Shown: piece after piece, positions 1 through 7,378 of the stretch
How positions within the stretch are numbered: position 1 is the first letter of the stretch
Layout of the letters: every line of letters begins with the position of its first letter
DNA from: Proteobacteria bacterium UBA6156
GTDB taxonomy: Bacteria > Pseudomonadota > Alphaproteobacteria > UBA2136 > UBA6156
Reading direction: 5' to 3'
Assembly: GCA_002422365.1 (NCBI GenBank)
Contig: DIUO01000044.1
Location: 1-37,663, forward strand
Length of the DNA stretch: 37,663 bases
The notes under the pieces: generated by a model
Database searches by the model: none
The model's input: only the letters and a program-made list of their open reading frames with translations
What the model was told of the DNA's origin: nothing
Program-made: the position numbers and the translations under genes

Positions 1-67
1 AAAACCCCCTTCCCCCTGCCTCCGTAGTGAGATAACGGTCTTGGGAACAGGATGTTCGTATAAACTC

Positions 68-1462
68 TTAGTGGTCTGACGCGGGGTGGGCGCCGCCTGA
101 TTCGATGAGGTGGGTGAGGGCGGCGATTTGGCTTTGGAGGGTTGTGGCGTCGCGGGCCTCGACATTGAGGCGCAGCAGGGGCTCGGTGTTGCTGGCGCGG
201 ATGTTGGCGCGCCACTCGGGTTGGCCCTGGGGGAGGGCGATGCTGATGCCGTCGACGGTGGTGACGTCTCCGCCGGTGGGGAGGCTGGCTTTGAGTTGTT
301 CGAGGTACTCGCGTGCCGGGGTGGGGGTGACGAAGTTGAGTTCTTCGGACGCCGGGGCGGCGGCGATACGGCTGGCCAGCACCTGTTTGAGCGACTGGCC
401 GCTTTGGGCAAGGTATTGCAGGGTGAGCAGCCAGGGCAGCATGCCGGTGTCGCAGTAGAAGAAGTCGCGGAAGTAGAAGTGGCCCGAGATTTCTCCGGCA
501 AACGGTGCGTTATGCTGGCGCATGGTGGGCTTGATGTTGCTGTGGCCGACCTTGCTGATGACCGGGGTGCCGCCAGCGGCCAGAATGGCGGCTTCGGTAT
601 CCCAGTGCAGGCGGGGGTCGTGGACGATGCTGCTGCCGGGGTATTGGGCGAGCATGGTTTGGGCGAGCATGCCTGCGACATAGTAGTTGCTGACGAAGGT
701 GCCGGAGCTGTCGTAGAGGAAGCAGCGGTCGAAGTCGCCATCCCACGCGATGCCGAGGGTGGCGCCGAGTTGCTGGACAGCCTCGACGGTGCTGTGGCGG
801 TTTTCCGGCAGCAGCGGGTTGGGGATGCCGTTGGGGAAGGTGCCGTCGGGCTCGTGATTCAGGCGGATGACCGAAAGTTGCGGCAGGTGGGCGAGAATGG
901 CATCGGCGGTGGGGCCTGCCGCGCCGTTGCCCGCGTTGATGACGATGGTTTGGGCCGGAATGGCTTTGATATCGATAAATTGCAGCAGGTGTTGGACGTA
1001 CTCGTTGCGGTAGGAGACGGTGGGCACCTCCGGGATGGATTCCGGTACGGGCTCGTGCAGGTGGGTGCGGGTGTACTCTTCCACCGGGCCGAGGTCGGCT
1101 GTGGCGCTGAAGGGCAGGCCGCCGCGCTTGACGAACTTCATGCCGTTGTAATCCACCGGGTTGTGGCTGGCGGTGACCATGATGCCGATATCGGCATGGC
1201 CTGCGCCTGCGGAGTGGTAGACTTCTTCGGTTCCGCACAGGCCCAAGGACTGGCAGGTGACCCCTTCGGCGGCCAGGCCTGCGGCCACGGCGCGGAGGAG
1301 GTCGGGCGAGGAGAGGCGGCTATCCATACCCAGCACGGCGGTGGTGGCTTTGGTGGATTGCGCGAGGCCCCGGCCGATGTGGTAGGCCATGGCGGGGTTG
1401 AGTTCGGTGGGCATTTTGCCGCGGATGTCGTAGGCCTTGAAGGCGGGGAGTTTGGTGGTCAT
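68..1462 (-). CDS. Phosphomannomutase/phosphoglucomutase (AlgC/ManB type)
   Basis: The 464-aa product should interconvert hexose 6-phosphate and hexose 1-phosphate (mannose or glucose), feeding nucleotide-sugar and surface polysaccharide synthesis in the cytoplasm. All four loops of the alpha-D-phosphohexomutase family are visible: the phosphoserine loop TASHNP at residues 97-102, the metal loop DGDFDR at 241-246, the sugar loop GEISGH at 323-328 and the phosphate-binding loop RASNTEP at 422-428. The length is normal. I chose the ATG giving MTTKLPAFKAYDIRGK because the family begins with a YDIRG block near the N terminus; an upstream TTG would add 12 unlikely residues. No strong Shine-Dalgarno sequence is visible. 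The gene follows the sigma-factor block on the same strand with a 60-bp gap, so cotranscription is possible. Substrate preference cannot be decided from sequence. Confidence 0.93.
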   Translation of the reverse strand: MTTKLPAFKAYDIRGKMPTELNPAMAYHIGRGLAQSTKATTAVLGMDSRLSSPDLLRAVAAGLAAEGVTCQSLGLCGTEEVYHSAGAGHADIGIMVTASHNPVDYNGMKFVKRGGLPFSATADLGPVEEYTRTHLHEPVPESIPEVPTVSYRNEYVQHLLQFIDIKAIPAQTIVINAGNGAAGPTADAILAHLPQLSVIRLNHEPDGTFPNGIPNPLLPENRHSTVEAVQQLGATLGIAWDGDFDRCFLYDSSGTFVSNYYVAGMLAQTMLAQYPGSSIVHDPRLHWDTEAAILAAGGTPVISKVGHSNIKPTMRQHNAPFAGEISGHFYFRDFFYCDTGMLPWLLTLQYLAQSGQSLKQVLASRIAAAPASEELNFVTPTPAREYLEQLKASLPTGGDVTTVDGISIALPQGQPEWRANIRASNTEPLLRLNVEARDATTLQSQIAALTHLIESGGAHPASDH

Positions 1463-1522
1463 GTTTGCGGCTTTACAGGGGGGTAATGGCTTTGGCAAGG
1501 GGGATGGGCAAGGGTGTGCCAG

Positions 1523-1810
1523 TTAGGCGCCGAGGGTGTCGTACAGCAGGAGGTCGGTGAGGTCGGCTTGGGGGGCTTCGGCCACCTGGGGCGAGGTGGG
1601 GAAGGCCGGGGCCAGCATAAGAGCCAGCACCACCGACGCCGCCATGGCGGCCAGGCCGCTGCCGTAGGCCATGCCCTGCCAGCGCGGGCGGAAAGCGATG
1701 ACCGGGGCGCTGCGGGTGTGTTGCGGGTGGGTGAGGGCGTGGTCGATCATTGCCTCCAGCCGGGTGGGGCTGAGGGGGGTGAAGGGGGTTTCGGGCAGGC
1801 GGTTGGTCAT
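1523..1810 (-). CDS. Small single-pass membrane protein, probable anti-sigma factor
   Basis: The 95-aa product has a cytoplasmic-looking N-terminal part of about 48 residues, one hydrophobic helix around residues 52-70 (AAMAASVVLALMLAPAF) and a short acidic C-terminal tail. I do not recognise a named family. It starts 12 bp after the sigma-factor stop codon with a good Shine-Dalgarno sequence (AGGAGA), so the two are very likely translated from one mRNA. Small membrane proteins in this position are typically anti-sigma factors that hold the sigma factor at the inner membrane. That role is inferred from position and topology, since no zinc-binding ZAS motif is seen. Confidence 0.7.
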   Translation of the reverse strand: MTNRLPETPFTPLSPTRLEAMIDHALTHPQHTRSAPVIAFRPRWQGMAYGSGLAAMAASVVLALMLAPAFPTSPQVAEAPQADLTDLLLYDTLGA

Positions 1811-1822
1811 GGTGGGTCTCCT

Positions 1823-2392
1823 TTAATGGGTTGCGGCGTTGAGGTTGGCGGGGAGGAGGGTGGCGAGGGTTTTGCGGGCGCGGACAAGCAGGCTTTCGAC
1901 CGCTTTCTCGGTGGTGCCGAGGGAGGTGGCGATGTCTTGCGCGCGGTACTCGTGGAAGTAGGCCAGGGCCACCGCCTGTTGCTGACGCTGGGGCAGCTTG
2001 GCCATGGCGCCCAGCAGCAGGCTGCGGGTTTGCTTTTGGACAAGGCCGCCGGTGATGGTTTCCGGTTCCGGGATGTCCATCATGCTGGCATCCAGCGAGG
2101 TGGTGGGGCGGGTTCTGCGGTGGTGGTCCATAGCCGTGGTGTAGACCAGCCTGCTGGCGTAGCCCGCCACCGAGCCGCCCGGTTGCCAGCTGGGGGCCTG
2201 TTGCCAGAGCTTGATGAGGGCTTCCTGGACGATATCTTCGGCATAAGCCGCCTGGCCGCCTGCCAGCCGGGCGGCCAGCGCGTGCATGCGCGGGCCCAAC
2301 TGGCGCGCCAGGGTGTGGAAGGCCTGCTGGCTGCCGGTGGCGGTGGCGGCCATGAGAGCGGTGAGCTCGGTATTATGATTTGCGGAGAGCAT
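1823..2392 (-). CDS. ECF-family RNA polymerase sigma factor
   Basis: The 189-aa product is a group 4 (extracytoplasmic function) sigma-70 factor, which would direct RNA polymerase to a small stress or envelope regulon. Region 2 is marked by EDIVQEALIKLW near residues 51-62. Region 4 is marked by LPQRQQQAVALAYFHEYR followed by a helix-turn-helix (DIATSLGTTEKAVESLL) near residues 133-175. Region 3 is absent, as usual in ECF factors. The gene lies 15 bp downstream of the EF-hand gene and 12 bp upstream of the small membrane protein, forming a three-gene block. No clear Shine-Dalgarno sequence precedes the ATG, so translation may depend on coupling. The regulon is unknown. Confidence 0.93.
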   Translation of the reverse strand: MLSANHNTELTALMAATATGSQQAFHTLARQLGPRMHALAARLAGGQAAYAEDIVQEALIKLWQQAPSWQPGGSVAGYASRLVYTTAMDHHRRTRPTTSLDASMMDIPEPETITGGLVQKQTRSLLLGAMAKLPQRQQQAVALAYFHEYRAQDIATSLGTTEKAVESLLVRARKTLATLLPANLNAATH

Positions 2393-2407
2393 GGGAGCGC
2401 GCGCCGG

Positions 2408-2806
2408 TTAGTTGGCCGGTACGGTTTGGGGGGCGGCTTGGCGCTCGGCCTCGAAGCGGGCCTTCATTTTCGCGTGCATCAGCTTGCGGCCCTGTTCCAT
2501 TTCGGTACGGCTGAGTTTGCCGTCTTTGTCGGTATCGACTGTGGCGAACAGCTCGGTGAGGCGGGCATTCTGGAGGGCGAGCATTTCGTCGCGCGTGACG
2601 AAGCCGTCTTTGTCGGTGTCGAAACGGGTGAACATGTCGGGGCGTTTGCCGTCTTTCTTCCAGGCGGTTTTGCCGGGGTGGTGGTGCTCGTAGCCCGGGT
2701 GCCCATGGCGCGGGCCCTTGTGCAGCGTGCCTTGCAGCGCCAGCCCCAGGGTGGTGGCGGCAAACAGGATGCTGGTGGCGAGGAGGAACATTTCGCGGTT
2801 GGTCAT
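2408..2806 (-). CDS. Membrane-anchored or secreted EF-hand protein with His-rich segment
   Basis: The 132-aa product begins with a hydrophobic segment (residues 6-25) that is either an uncleaved anchor or a signal sequence. A histidine-rich stretch (residues 34-43, HGHPGYEHHH) follows. Two canonical 12-residue EF-hand loops, DTDKDGFVTRDE at 63-74 and DTDKDGKLSRTE at 91-102, carry acidic residues at positions 1, 3, 5 and 12. The protein should therefore bind Ca2+ in the periplasm and possibly a transition metal through the histidines. The start giving MTNREMFLLATS is preferred because it puts the hydrophobic helix at the N terminus. The gene leads the sigma-factor block, so it may act as a metal-sensing partner of that system; this is inference. 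Confidence 0.8.
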   Translation of the reverse strand: MTNREMFLLATSILFAATTLGLALQGTLHKGPRHGHPGYEHHHPGKTAWKKDGKRPDMFTRFDTDKDGFVTRDEMLALQNARLTELFATVDTDKDGKLSRTEMEQGRKLMHAKMKARFEAERQAAPQTVPAN

Positions 2807-3003
2807 ATGTCGGGTCTTTCTGGTTAGGGTGAATGTGGGCTGTGTTGCCAGCCTTGTCACTCCCTTTAACGCCCCATGCCCGGTAAACCCTGCGCGGGTT
2901 TTCATAAAATGTGAGGCCCAAGTGTGGTTTTTACGCTGCGCTGCGTGAGGAGGAGTGACGGACGGTGCTTATGGCGCAGCGGCAAGCCTGTTAGATTGCC
3001 TTT
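2807..3003. promoter_or_regulatory. Divergent intergenic region between the EF-hand gene and corA
   Basis: These 197 bp separate divergently transcribed genes, so promoters for both the sigma-factor block and corA must lie here or nearby. I see no convincing -35/-10 pair and no riboswitch-like structure. Confidence 0.4.
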
Positions 3004-3975
3004 ATGATTACCCTTTACAGCCGAGATGAAGGCCAGCTTGCGGTGCAAAGCTGGCAAAGCGGGCAACCCCTGCCGCCCCACCTGATATGGGTGGATGCCC
3101 ACGACCCCAGCGATGAGGAGGCCGACAGCCTGCAAGCCGCCCTGGGGCTGGCGCTGCCGCCGCGCGAGGAGCGGGAGCGGAGCTCGGCGCTGAGCCGGAT
3201 GTTCAGCAGCGATGGGGTGAGCTTTATGACCGCCGCGCTGATTACCAAAGCGATGGGCCCCTACCCCGAGATACGCCACGTGCGCTTTGTGCTGACCGAA
3301 GATACGCTGCTGACGGTGCGGGAGATTGAGCCGACTTCTTTTGTGCAATTTGCCGCAAGGTTGGCCGAAACCACCAAGAACTATGACAGCGGGCCGGAAG
3401 TGTTGCAGGGCCTGCTGGAAGAAATGGTGCTGCGCGTGGCCTATAACAGCGAGCTGGTGAGCGGGGACTTGGATGAGCTTTCGCATCGGATTTTTGACCC
3501 CTACGGCTTGCAGGCCGATGAGGAGCAGACCAGCCTGCAGGATGTGCTGCGGCGCCTGGGCGTGGCCGCCGACCTGAACAGCCAAGTGCACGAAAGCCTG
3601 CACAGCCTGGCGCGGATGGTGGGGTTTTTTAAGGAGCAGCAGAGCGACAACCAGTATTTAGTGCGGAAACTGGATGTGCTGGCGGCGGATATACGCGAGC
3701 TGGCGCAGCAGACGACGTTCCTGTCGAACAAGATCACCTTCCAGCTGGATGCGACGCTGGGGATGATTAACGTGGAGCAGAACATGATTATGAAGATTTT
3801 GTCGGTGTTCACGGTGCTGATTATGCCGCCCACGCTGATTGGCAGCATTTACGGCATGAACTTTAGCTTTATGCCGGAGCTGAGCCAGCCCTGGGGCTAC
3901 CCGCTGGCGCTGGCGCTGATGGTGGTGTGTGCGGTGGGGCCGTTTATGTACTTCCGGCGGCGGCGGTGGTTGTAG
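3004..3975 (+). CDS. CorA-family divalent metal (Mg2+ or Zn2+) transporter
   Basis: The 323-aa product is a CorA/ZntB-type inner-membrane channel, which works as a pentamer. The signature YGMNF is at residues 283-287, at the end of the first transmembrane helix (about 264-283). A second helix (about 298-317) precedes a short basic tail, RRRRWL. The N-terminal 250 residues form the mixed then long-helical cytoplasmic domain typical of the family. The GMN motif does not by itself distinguish Mg2+ from Zn2+ specificity, and the divergent EF-hand/sigma block could hint at metal homeostasis. The gene ends 21 bp before the left attachment repeat of the genomic island. Confidence 0.92.
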   Translation: MITLYSRDEGQLAVQSWQSGQPLPPHLIWVDAHDPSDEEADSLQAALGLALPPREERERSSALSRMFSSDGVSFMTAALITKAMGPYPEIRHVRFVLTEDTLLTVREIEPTSFVQFAARLAETTKNYDSGPEVLQGLLEEMVLRVAYNSELVSGDLDELSHRIFDPYGLQADEEQTSLQDVLRRLGVAADLNSQVHESLHSLARMVGFFKEQQSDNQYLVRKLDVLAADIRELAQQTTFLSNKITFQLDATLGMINVEQNMIMKILSVFTVLIMPPTLIGSIYGMNFSFMPELSQPWGYPLALALMVVCAVGPFMYFRRRRWL

Positions 3976-3996
3976 GGGGGCTGGGGGTAAGGACGA

Positions 3997-4042
3997 ATGG
4001 TGCTGGAGAAGTGACTCGAACACTCGACCTACGCATTACGAA
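3997..4042. repeat. attL: 46-bp direct repeat, displaced 3' end of tRNA-Thr
   Basis: This stretch is identical to 15311-15356 and corresponds to the minus-strand tRNA-Thr from the anticodon loop to the CCA end, plus one flanking base. Identity stops abruptly on both sides (4043 onward differs from the real tRNA 5' half), so this copy is not a functional tRNA. Confidence 0.95.
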
Positions 4043-4143
4043 GCGATTTATTTACAATAACTTACATGAAATCCAGAAGCCGCAACGGAGGCCGCAAAGC
4101 GGCTGTGACGGCGGCTTTAAGGGGTGTTAGATAGGGTAGTTTC

Positions 4144-4217
4144 TGTGGGACACTGTTTATCTTCCTTTGTCGCCTTTTATCATGATTTTTCAGTGGGTAA
4201 TGTCCCACGGTTGTCCC
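4144..4217. promoter_or_regulatory. Putative integrase arm-type sites near attL
   Basis: Two direct TGTCCC motifs begin at 4201 (TGTCCCACGG) and 4212 (TGTCCCGT), exactly 11 bp apart. An inverted copy (GTGTCCCACA on the minus strand) lies at 4144-4155. The same pair with the same 11-bp spacing occurs near attR at 15225-15242. Matched motifs near both att sites are what arm-binding sites of lambda-type integrases look like. Single TGTCCCA copies at 5357-5363 and 5424-5430 flank the integrase start. Confidence 0.55.
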
Positions 4218-4224
4218 GTAAAAT

Positions 4225-5223
4225 CTATTTGTACTTCTCAGGATTTGCTCGGCAATGCTGTAAAACCACCTTCAGCCATCGGTCTTTATACCACCACCAC
4301 TGATGTATCTTTTCACCGTATCCTTTAGTTTCGTCCTGAGCGTCTAAGGTTTTCCAAAGATCTGTATGGTCACGAAGACTAAAATTGGCGAAGCCTGCTC
4401 GATGAACGAGGGTAACAATTTCCTTAGCACCCACCTTCTGTTGCTTGTCGCTTTTAATGAGCACTCGGTTTACTTCTTGAGCTTCTTCGCTTCCCGCTTT
4501 GACAAACTCTACCACTTGGTCTGCTTGCCCTTTGTGATTTACGGACTTTTCTACAAAGAAGACCCGGTAGGCAAAGGCGGGATCGTTAAACTGGTCATCA
4601 GTAAGCCCAGTCTCAAAAGTAGCATTGAAGGACTGAATGTTTGTCGGAAGCTGCTCAAACTCTTCCAAAATATCTTTTTGCTCTTTTCCAATTCCTGAAA
4701 ATTGTAGAGCAAAAGCAAGTTCCTTAGCGAGAGAGTGATTTTCTCCAAAAAGCGCAGTGATAGCCGCATCAAAATTTAGCGCGCAGGCCTGGAAACGGCT
4801 ACTTAGCGTATTGTCTATCCTTAACGTCATTTGGTGTTCAATTTCGTGACGAATCCCAATTAAATATTTGAGGTTATTGATTGCTCCGGGTTTTAAGGGG
4901 CACTTTGTTGAGTTGATGCAAGTTTCTAAGTCCCAATATTTTGTGGCGCCGTGTTTGGTTTTATCAAATACCCGCTTCTTGCCCTTTTTACGAACATATC
5001 GATATTCAATATTTTTATCTCGGTAGTAGGCCTGTAAAAGATAAGTCCAAGCGATAACGGCGTTTACTATGAAAATCTCAGATTTGAAGGTTATTTGTGG
5101 ATTATTATAAACTTGAACAGCAGCCATCATAGCTTCTCGAGCCTTAAGGATTAAAGCTTCTTTAATGGAGAAGACTCTGCGAATTCGCTTCTTTGTGGGA
5201 GTCGCAAACGCTTTAGCTGTCAT
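4225..5223 (-). CDS. DUF3644-family, HEPN-like protein
   Basis: The 332-aa product resembles DUF3644 proteins: an N-terminal block with AVQVYNNPQITFKSE (residues 35-49) and FIVNAVIAWTYLLQAYYR, then RHEIEHQ at 125-131. The R-x4-H spacing of RHEIEH matches the catalytic Rx4-6H motif of HEPN ribonucleases. A role in phage defence or as a toxin by RNA cleavage is inference from that motif and from location in an island. I chose the ATG at 5223 because AGAGAGG (5233-5239) lies 9 bp upstream and longer readings would run through a tRNA-like sequence. The gene is clearly AT-richer than the core. It points toward attL with no gene after it. Confidence 0.7.
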   Translation of the reverse strand: MTAKAFATPTKKRIRRVFSIKEALILKAREAMMAAVQVYNNPQITFKSEIFIVNAVIAWTYLLQAYYRDKNIEYRYVRKKGKKRVFDKTKHGATKYWDLETCINSTKCPLKPGAINNLKYLIGIRHEIEHQMTLRIDNTLSSRFQACALNFDAAITALFGENHSLAKELAFALQFSGIGKEQKDILEEFEQLPTNIQSFNATFETGLTDDQFNDPAFAYRVFFVEKSVNHKGQADQVVEFVKAGSEEAQEVNRVLIKSDKQQKVGAKEIVTLVHRAGFANFSLRDHTDLWKTLDAQDETKGYGEKIHQWWWYKDRWLKVVLQHCRANPEKYK

Positions 5224-5232
5224 ATTGATCAT

Positions 5233-5239
5233 CCTCTCT
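5233..5239 (-). promoter_or_regulatory. RBS fixing the start of the DUF3644 gene
   Basis: AGAGAGG on the minus strand stands 9 bp before the ATG at 5223. An in-frame ATG at 5232 directly abuts this motif and is therefore less likely to be used. Confidence 0.6.
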
Positions 5240-5250
5240 GAAGTAGAAAA

Positions 5251-5320
5251 TGGAGCTAGGGGGAATCGAACCCCCCGGTGCCACTTGATAAGGGTGGTAT
5301 CCGGTAAACCTACTAGCCCC
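5251..5320 (-). tRNA. tRNA-like gene, isotype uncertain (TAT anticodon by position)
   Basis: The minus strand has a 7-bp acceptor stem (GGGGCTA/TAGCTCC, one G-U), a perfect 5-bp T stem (GGGGG/CCCCC) with loop TTCGATT, and a 5-nt variable region. The anticodon arm is CCACC-CTTATCA-AGTGG, with a C-A mismatch next to the loop. Read by position the anticodon is TAT (Ile, codon ATA), but base 37 is C instead of a purine. The D arm is only 14 nt with no good stem, so the molecule is 70 nt without CCA, and CCA is not encoded (unlike the host tRNA-Thr). It is a real tRNA relative, but it may be degenerate, or a decoy or leader element. It ends 27 bp before the DUF3644 start on the same strand. Confidence 0.55.
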
Positions 5321-5370
5321 AGACGAGACAATTTAGCTTAACACAACAGATACTTATGTCCCAAGCATAA

Positions 5371-5399
5371 TTGTGTGAAGTGCGCGCCTGTGTTTTAAT
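5371..5399 (+). promoter_or_regulatory. Weak candidate promoter for the integrase gene
   Basis: TTGTGT (5371-5376) and TTTAAT (5394-5399) are separated by 17 bp, ending 17 bp before the integrase ATG. Only the -10 is close to consensus. An arm-like TGTCCCA lies just upstream (5357) and another just inside the gene (5424), so integrase could repress itself here. Confidence 0.3.
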
Positions 5400-5416
5400 T
5401 AAGCTATTGTTAATAA

Positions 5417-6604
5417 ATGATAATGTCCCAAATTGAAATGAAATCTCCAAAACCGTATTGCATTGAGAAACGAATCAGAAAGTCTGATGGATCGGCTACC
5501 TACCGCGTGAAAATCCGCACCCAATTTGGGAAGGCCACCCGTACCTTCGACCGTCTGAGCGATGCCAAGCAGTGGGCAGAGAACACTAAGGTGGAGATGC
5601 GGCGGGGCGACTTTGTGGACTACCTAGGCAAGCGCCGGACACAGGTGTCGTTGGTGATAGACCGCTACCTGAACGAGTATATTGCCACCAACTACGGATT
5701 TTTGGAGGTTCAGCGCCGCAAGACCGAGCTTGAACGGTGGCGTGAAGAAATCGGTCACCTTGCCATAGGAGCTCTGTCGGCCAGCCATATCTCCCATGTC
5801 CGCGACAAAATGCTGGGCGAGAACACGCGGCGGGGTGTGAAGCGTTCCCCCAGCTCGGTAAGGCGTTCTCTGGCCATTCTCTCGCACATGTTGAACGTTG
5901 CGGTGGTGGAGTGGGAGCTTATACCCGCCAACCCCGTCAACCGCATCAAGAAGCCCAAGGCGGCGGCCGGTCGAATGCGGTTCCTCAGTCCGGACGAGTT
6001 GGAAAAGCTTTTGTATGCCTGCCAAAAGAGCGCGTGTGAGCATCTTTTGCCGCTGGTGGTGCTGGCGGTTTCTACGGGAGCCCGTCGCGGTGAATTGATG
6101 AACCTGCGGTGGGCCGACATCGACTGGGAGCAAGGGATGATACGCCTGCTGAAAACCAAGAATGGACACCCGCGTTCGATACCCTTGGCCGGTAAGGCCC
6201 ATGCCATGCTGCATGAAAAATACTTGCGGGAGTCTGGCCAAAGCGCCTTCGTGTTTGCCCGTGTGGACGGCGAAGAACCCATGGAGCTGGAAAAGCACTG
6301 GCAACGGGCGATGAAGCAGGCGGGTTTGAAGGATTTCCGGTTTCACGATCTGCGTCACACCGCCGCCAGCTACCTTGCCATGAACAAGGCCACGCTGATG
6401 GAGATTGCCGCCGTACTTGGCCACCGCACCCTGCAAATGGTACAACGGTATAGCCACCTGACCGAACAGCATACGGCCGAGGTGGTGCGGAAGATGAACG
6501 AACGGATGTTTGAGAATGGTGGAGCTTCCCTCTTACTTGAAAGCGGCAGCCGCAACGTGGGAAGCGTTGGAGGCAGACTTCCGGCAGACGTGCATGGTGC
6601 TTGA
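5417..6604 (+). CDS. Tyrosine-family site-specific integrase
   Basis: The 395-aa product would catalyse insertion and excision of the island at tRNA-Thr. The catalytic residues are visible: R223 in TGARRGEL, H310 and R313 in HDLRHTAAS, H336 in LGHRT and the nucleophile Y345 in QRYSHL. An arm-binding-like domain (residues 15-65, with YRVKIRTQFGKATRTF) and a core-binding SAM-like domain (about 75-175) precede the catalytic domain. The start is ambiguous between ATG 5417 and ATG 5423, and neither has a good Shine-Dalgarno sequence. The C-terminal 30 residues overlap the next gene in another frame. The gene is near attL, whereas the intact tRNA is at the other end. Confidence 0.96.
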   Translation: MIMSQIEMKSPKPYCIEKRIRKSDGSATYRVKIRTQFGKATRTFDRLSDAKQWAENTKVEMRRGDFVDYLGKRRTQVSLVIDRYLNEYIATNYGFLEVQRRKTELERWREEIGHLAIGALSASHISHVRDKMLGENTRRGVKRSPSSVRRSLAILSHMLNVAVVEWELIPANPVNRIKKPKAAAGRMRFLSPDELEKLLYACQKSACEHLLPLVVLAVSTGARRGELMNLRWADIDWEQGMIRLLKTKNGHPRSIPLAGKAHAMLHEKYLRESGQSAFVFARVDGEEPMELEKHWQRAMKQAGLKDFRFHDLRHTAASYLAMNKATLMEIAAVLGHRTLQMVQRYSHLTEQHTAEVVRKMNERMFENGGASLLLESGSRNVGSVGGRLPADVHGA

Positions 6605-7097
6605 GGGAATGGCTGAACCGGACAAGGCGTGGACGATGAACATTCAAGGCTCGCGTGATGAAGATATGCTGCATGTTGGCCGTTTGGTGTTTCGGAAAAC
6701 ACAGGATAATGAGGCTTTGGTTCAAGCGTTAAAGGATTTTCAGAAATTATTGCCTGTCCTTGAGCAGCGTTTCCTGTCCAAAGAAGCAGATTTTGAAATG
6801 GTCTACCTCTGGGGGCGTTTTCAGTACTGCAGCGGCATACTGATGGCGAGCCTTATGGGAGAAGGTGATGACCTGGGTGCGAGTCGTGGAGGTTCCAAAT
6901 CTGGCCAGATGCCACGTGATAGTGCGGTAGAAGTACGGCAACTTATAGCTGCCCACCTCAAAAATATGAATAAACCTAAGTTATCTATTCGGAGCGCAGC
7001 TCCCTACGTTGTGAAAGCTCTTAGGGACGATGGTTTTGATATTGGAGAAGAAGCCGTCCGGAAGCATATTTCCGCCCTCCGGAAACAAAATGGGTAG
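6516..7097 (+). CDS. Hypothetical island protein with helical C-terminal, possible DNA-binding fold
   Basis: I do not recognise this protein of about 193 aa. It is mostly helical, with no signal peptide or membrane segment. The C-terminal 45 residues (SIRSAAPYVVKALRDDGF then EEAVRKHISALRKQ) look like a small helix-turn-helix or winged-helix unit. If the ATG at 6516 is used, the gene overlaps the end of the integrase gene by 89 bp in a different frame. Later starts at 6594 or 6609 would reduce or remove the overlap, but the amino acids encoded before them look protein-like. No strong ribosome-binding site discriminates. Position between int and the AlpA-like gene suggests a role in control or mobility of the island; this is inference. 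Confidence 0.65.
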   Translation: MVELPSYLKAAAATWEALEADFRQTCMVLEGMAEPDKAWTMNIQGSRDEDMLHVGRLVFRKTQDNEALVQALKDFQKLLPVLEQRFLSKEADFEMVYLWGRFQYCSGILMASLMGEGDDLGASRGGSKSGQMPRDSAVEVRQLIAAHLKNMNKPKLSIRSAAPYVVKALRDDGFDIGEEAVRKHISALRKQNG

Positions 7098-7162
7098 CTA
7101 AACTCTCTCTTACCCACGTCATTTGATTGATTGAAATCTCCTAATTAACAAAGGAGATATAC

Positions 7163-7378
7163 ATGACATCATCAAGACTCATACCCCTCACCAAATGGCA
7201 CGAGTATCACCCGTGGCCATCAACCAGCCAGTTGCGACACCTTGTCTTTGAAGCTGAGCTTAATGGCTTTGACCGATGCTTGCGTCGTGTCGGTAGAAAG
7301 ATCCTCATCATTGAGAGTGAATTCTTTGCTTGGGTTGAAGAGGTGAATCAGCGCGGAGGGTGCCTCAATGAACGCTAG
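7163..7378 (+). CDS. AlpA-like/excisionase small DNA-binding protein
   Basis: The 71-aa product has the layout of AlpA/Xis-type winged-helix proteins: a short N terminus (LTKWHEYHPWPSTSQLRHLVF) in helix-turn-helix position, then FDRCLRRVGRKILIIESEF, where VGRKILI is the usual wing and strand, then a final helix. Such proteins bind att DNA to favour excision or activate integrase. An excellent Shine-Dalgarno sequence (AAGGAGATATAC) precedes the ATG. The last 11 bp overlap the start of the primase-helicase gene, which indicates translational coupling. The family call is by pattern and could be wrong in detail. Confidence 0.75.
   Translation: MTSSRLIPLTKWHEYHPWPSTSQLRHLVFEAELNGFDRCLRRVGRKILIIESEFFAWVEEVNQRGGCLNER

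Noticed and set aside
110..1486. 458-aa plus-strand reading frame
   Set aside because: Antisense of the phosphohexomutase gene. Long open antisense frames are expected at this GC content, and the product is low-complexity Gly/Ala/Val sequence.
3927..4130. Small plus-strand reading frame with GAGEVTRTLDLRIT
   Set aside because: It translates the antisense of the tRNA-Thr fragment in attL, a well-known source of false genes.
5251..5320. Fully normal tRNA-Ile
   Set aside because: The D arm is too short, the anticodon stem has a C-A mismatch and position 37 is C, so a confident isotype is not justified.
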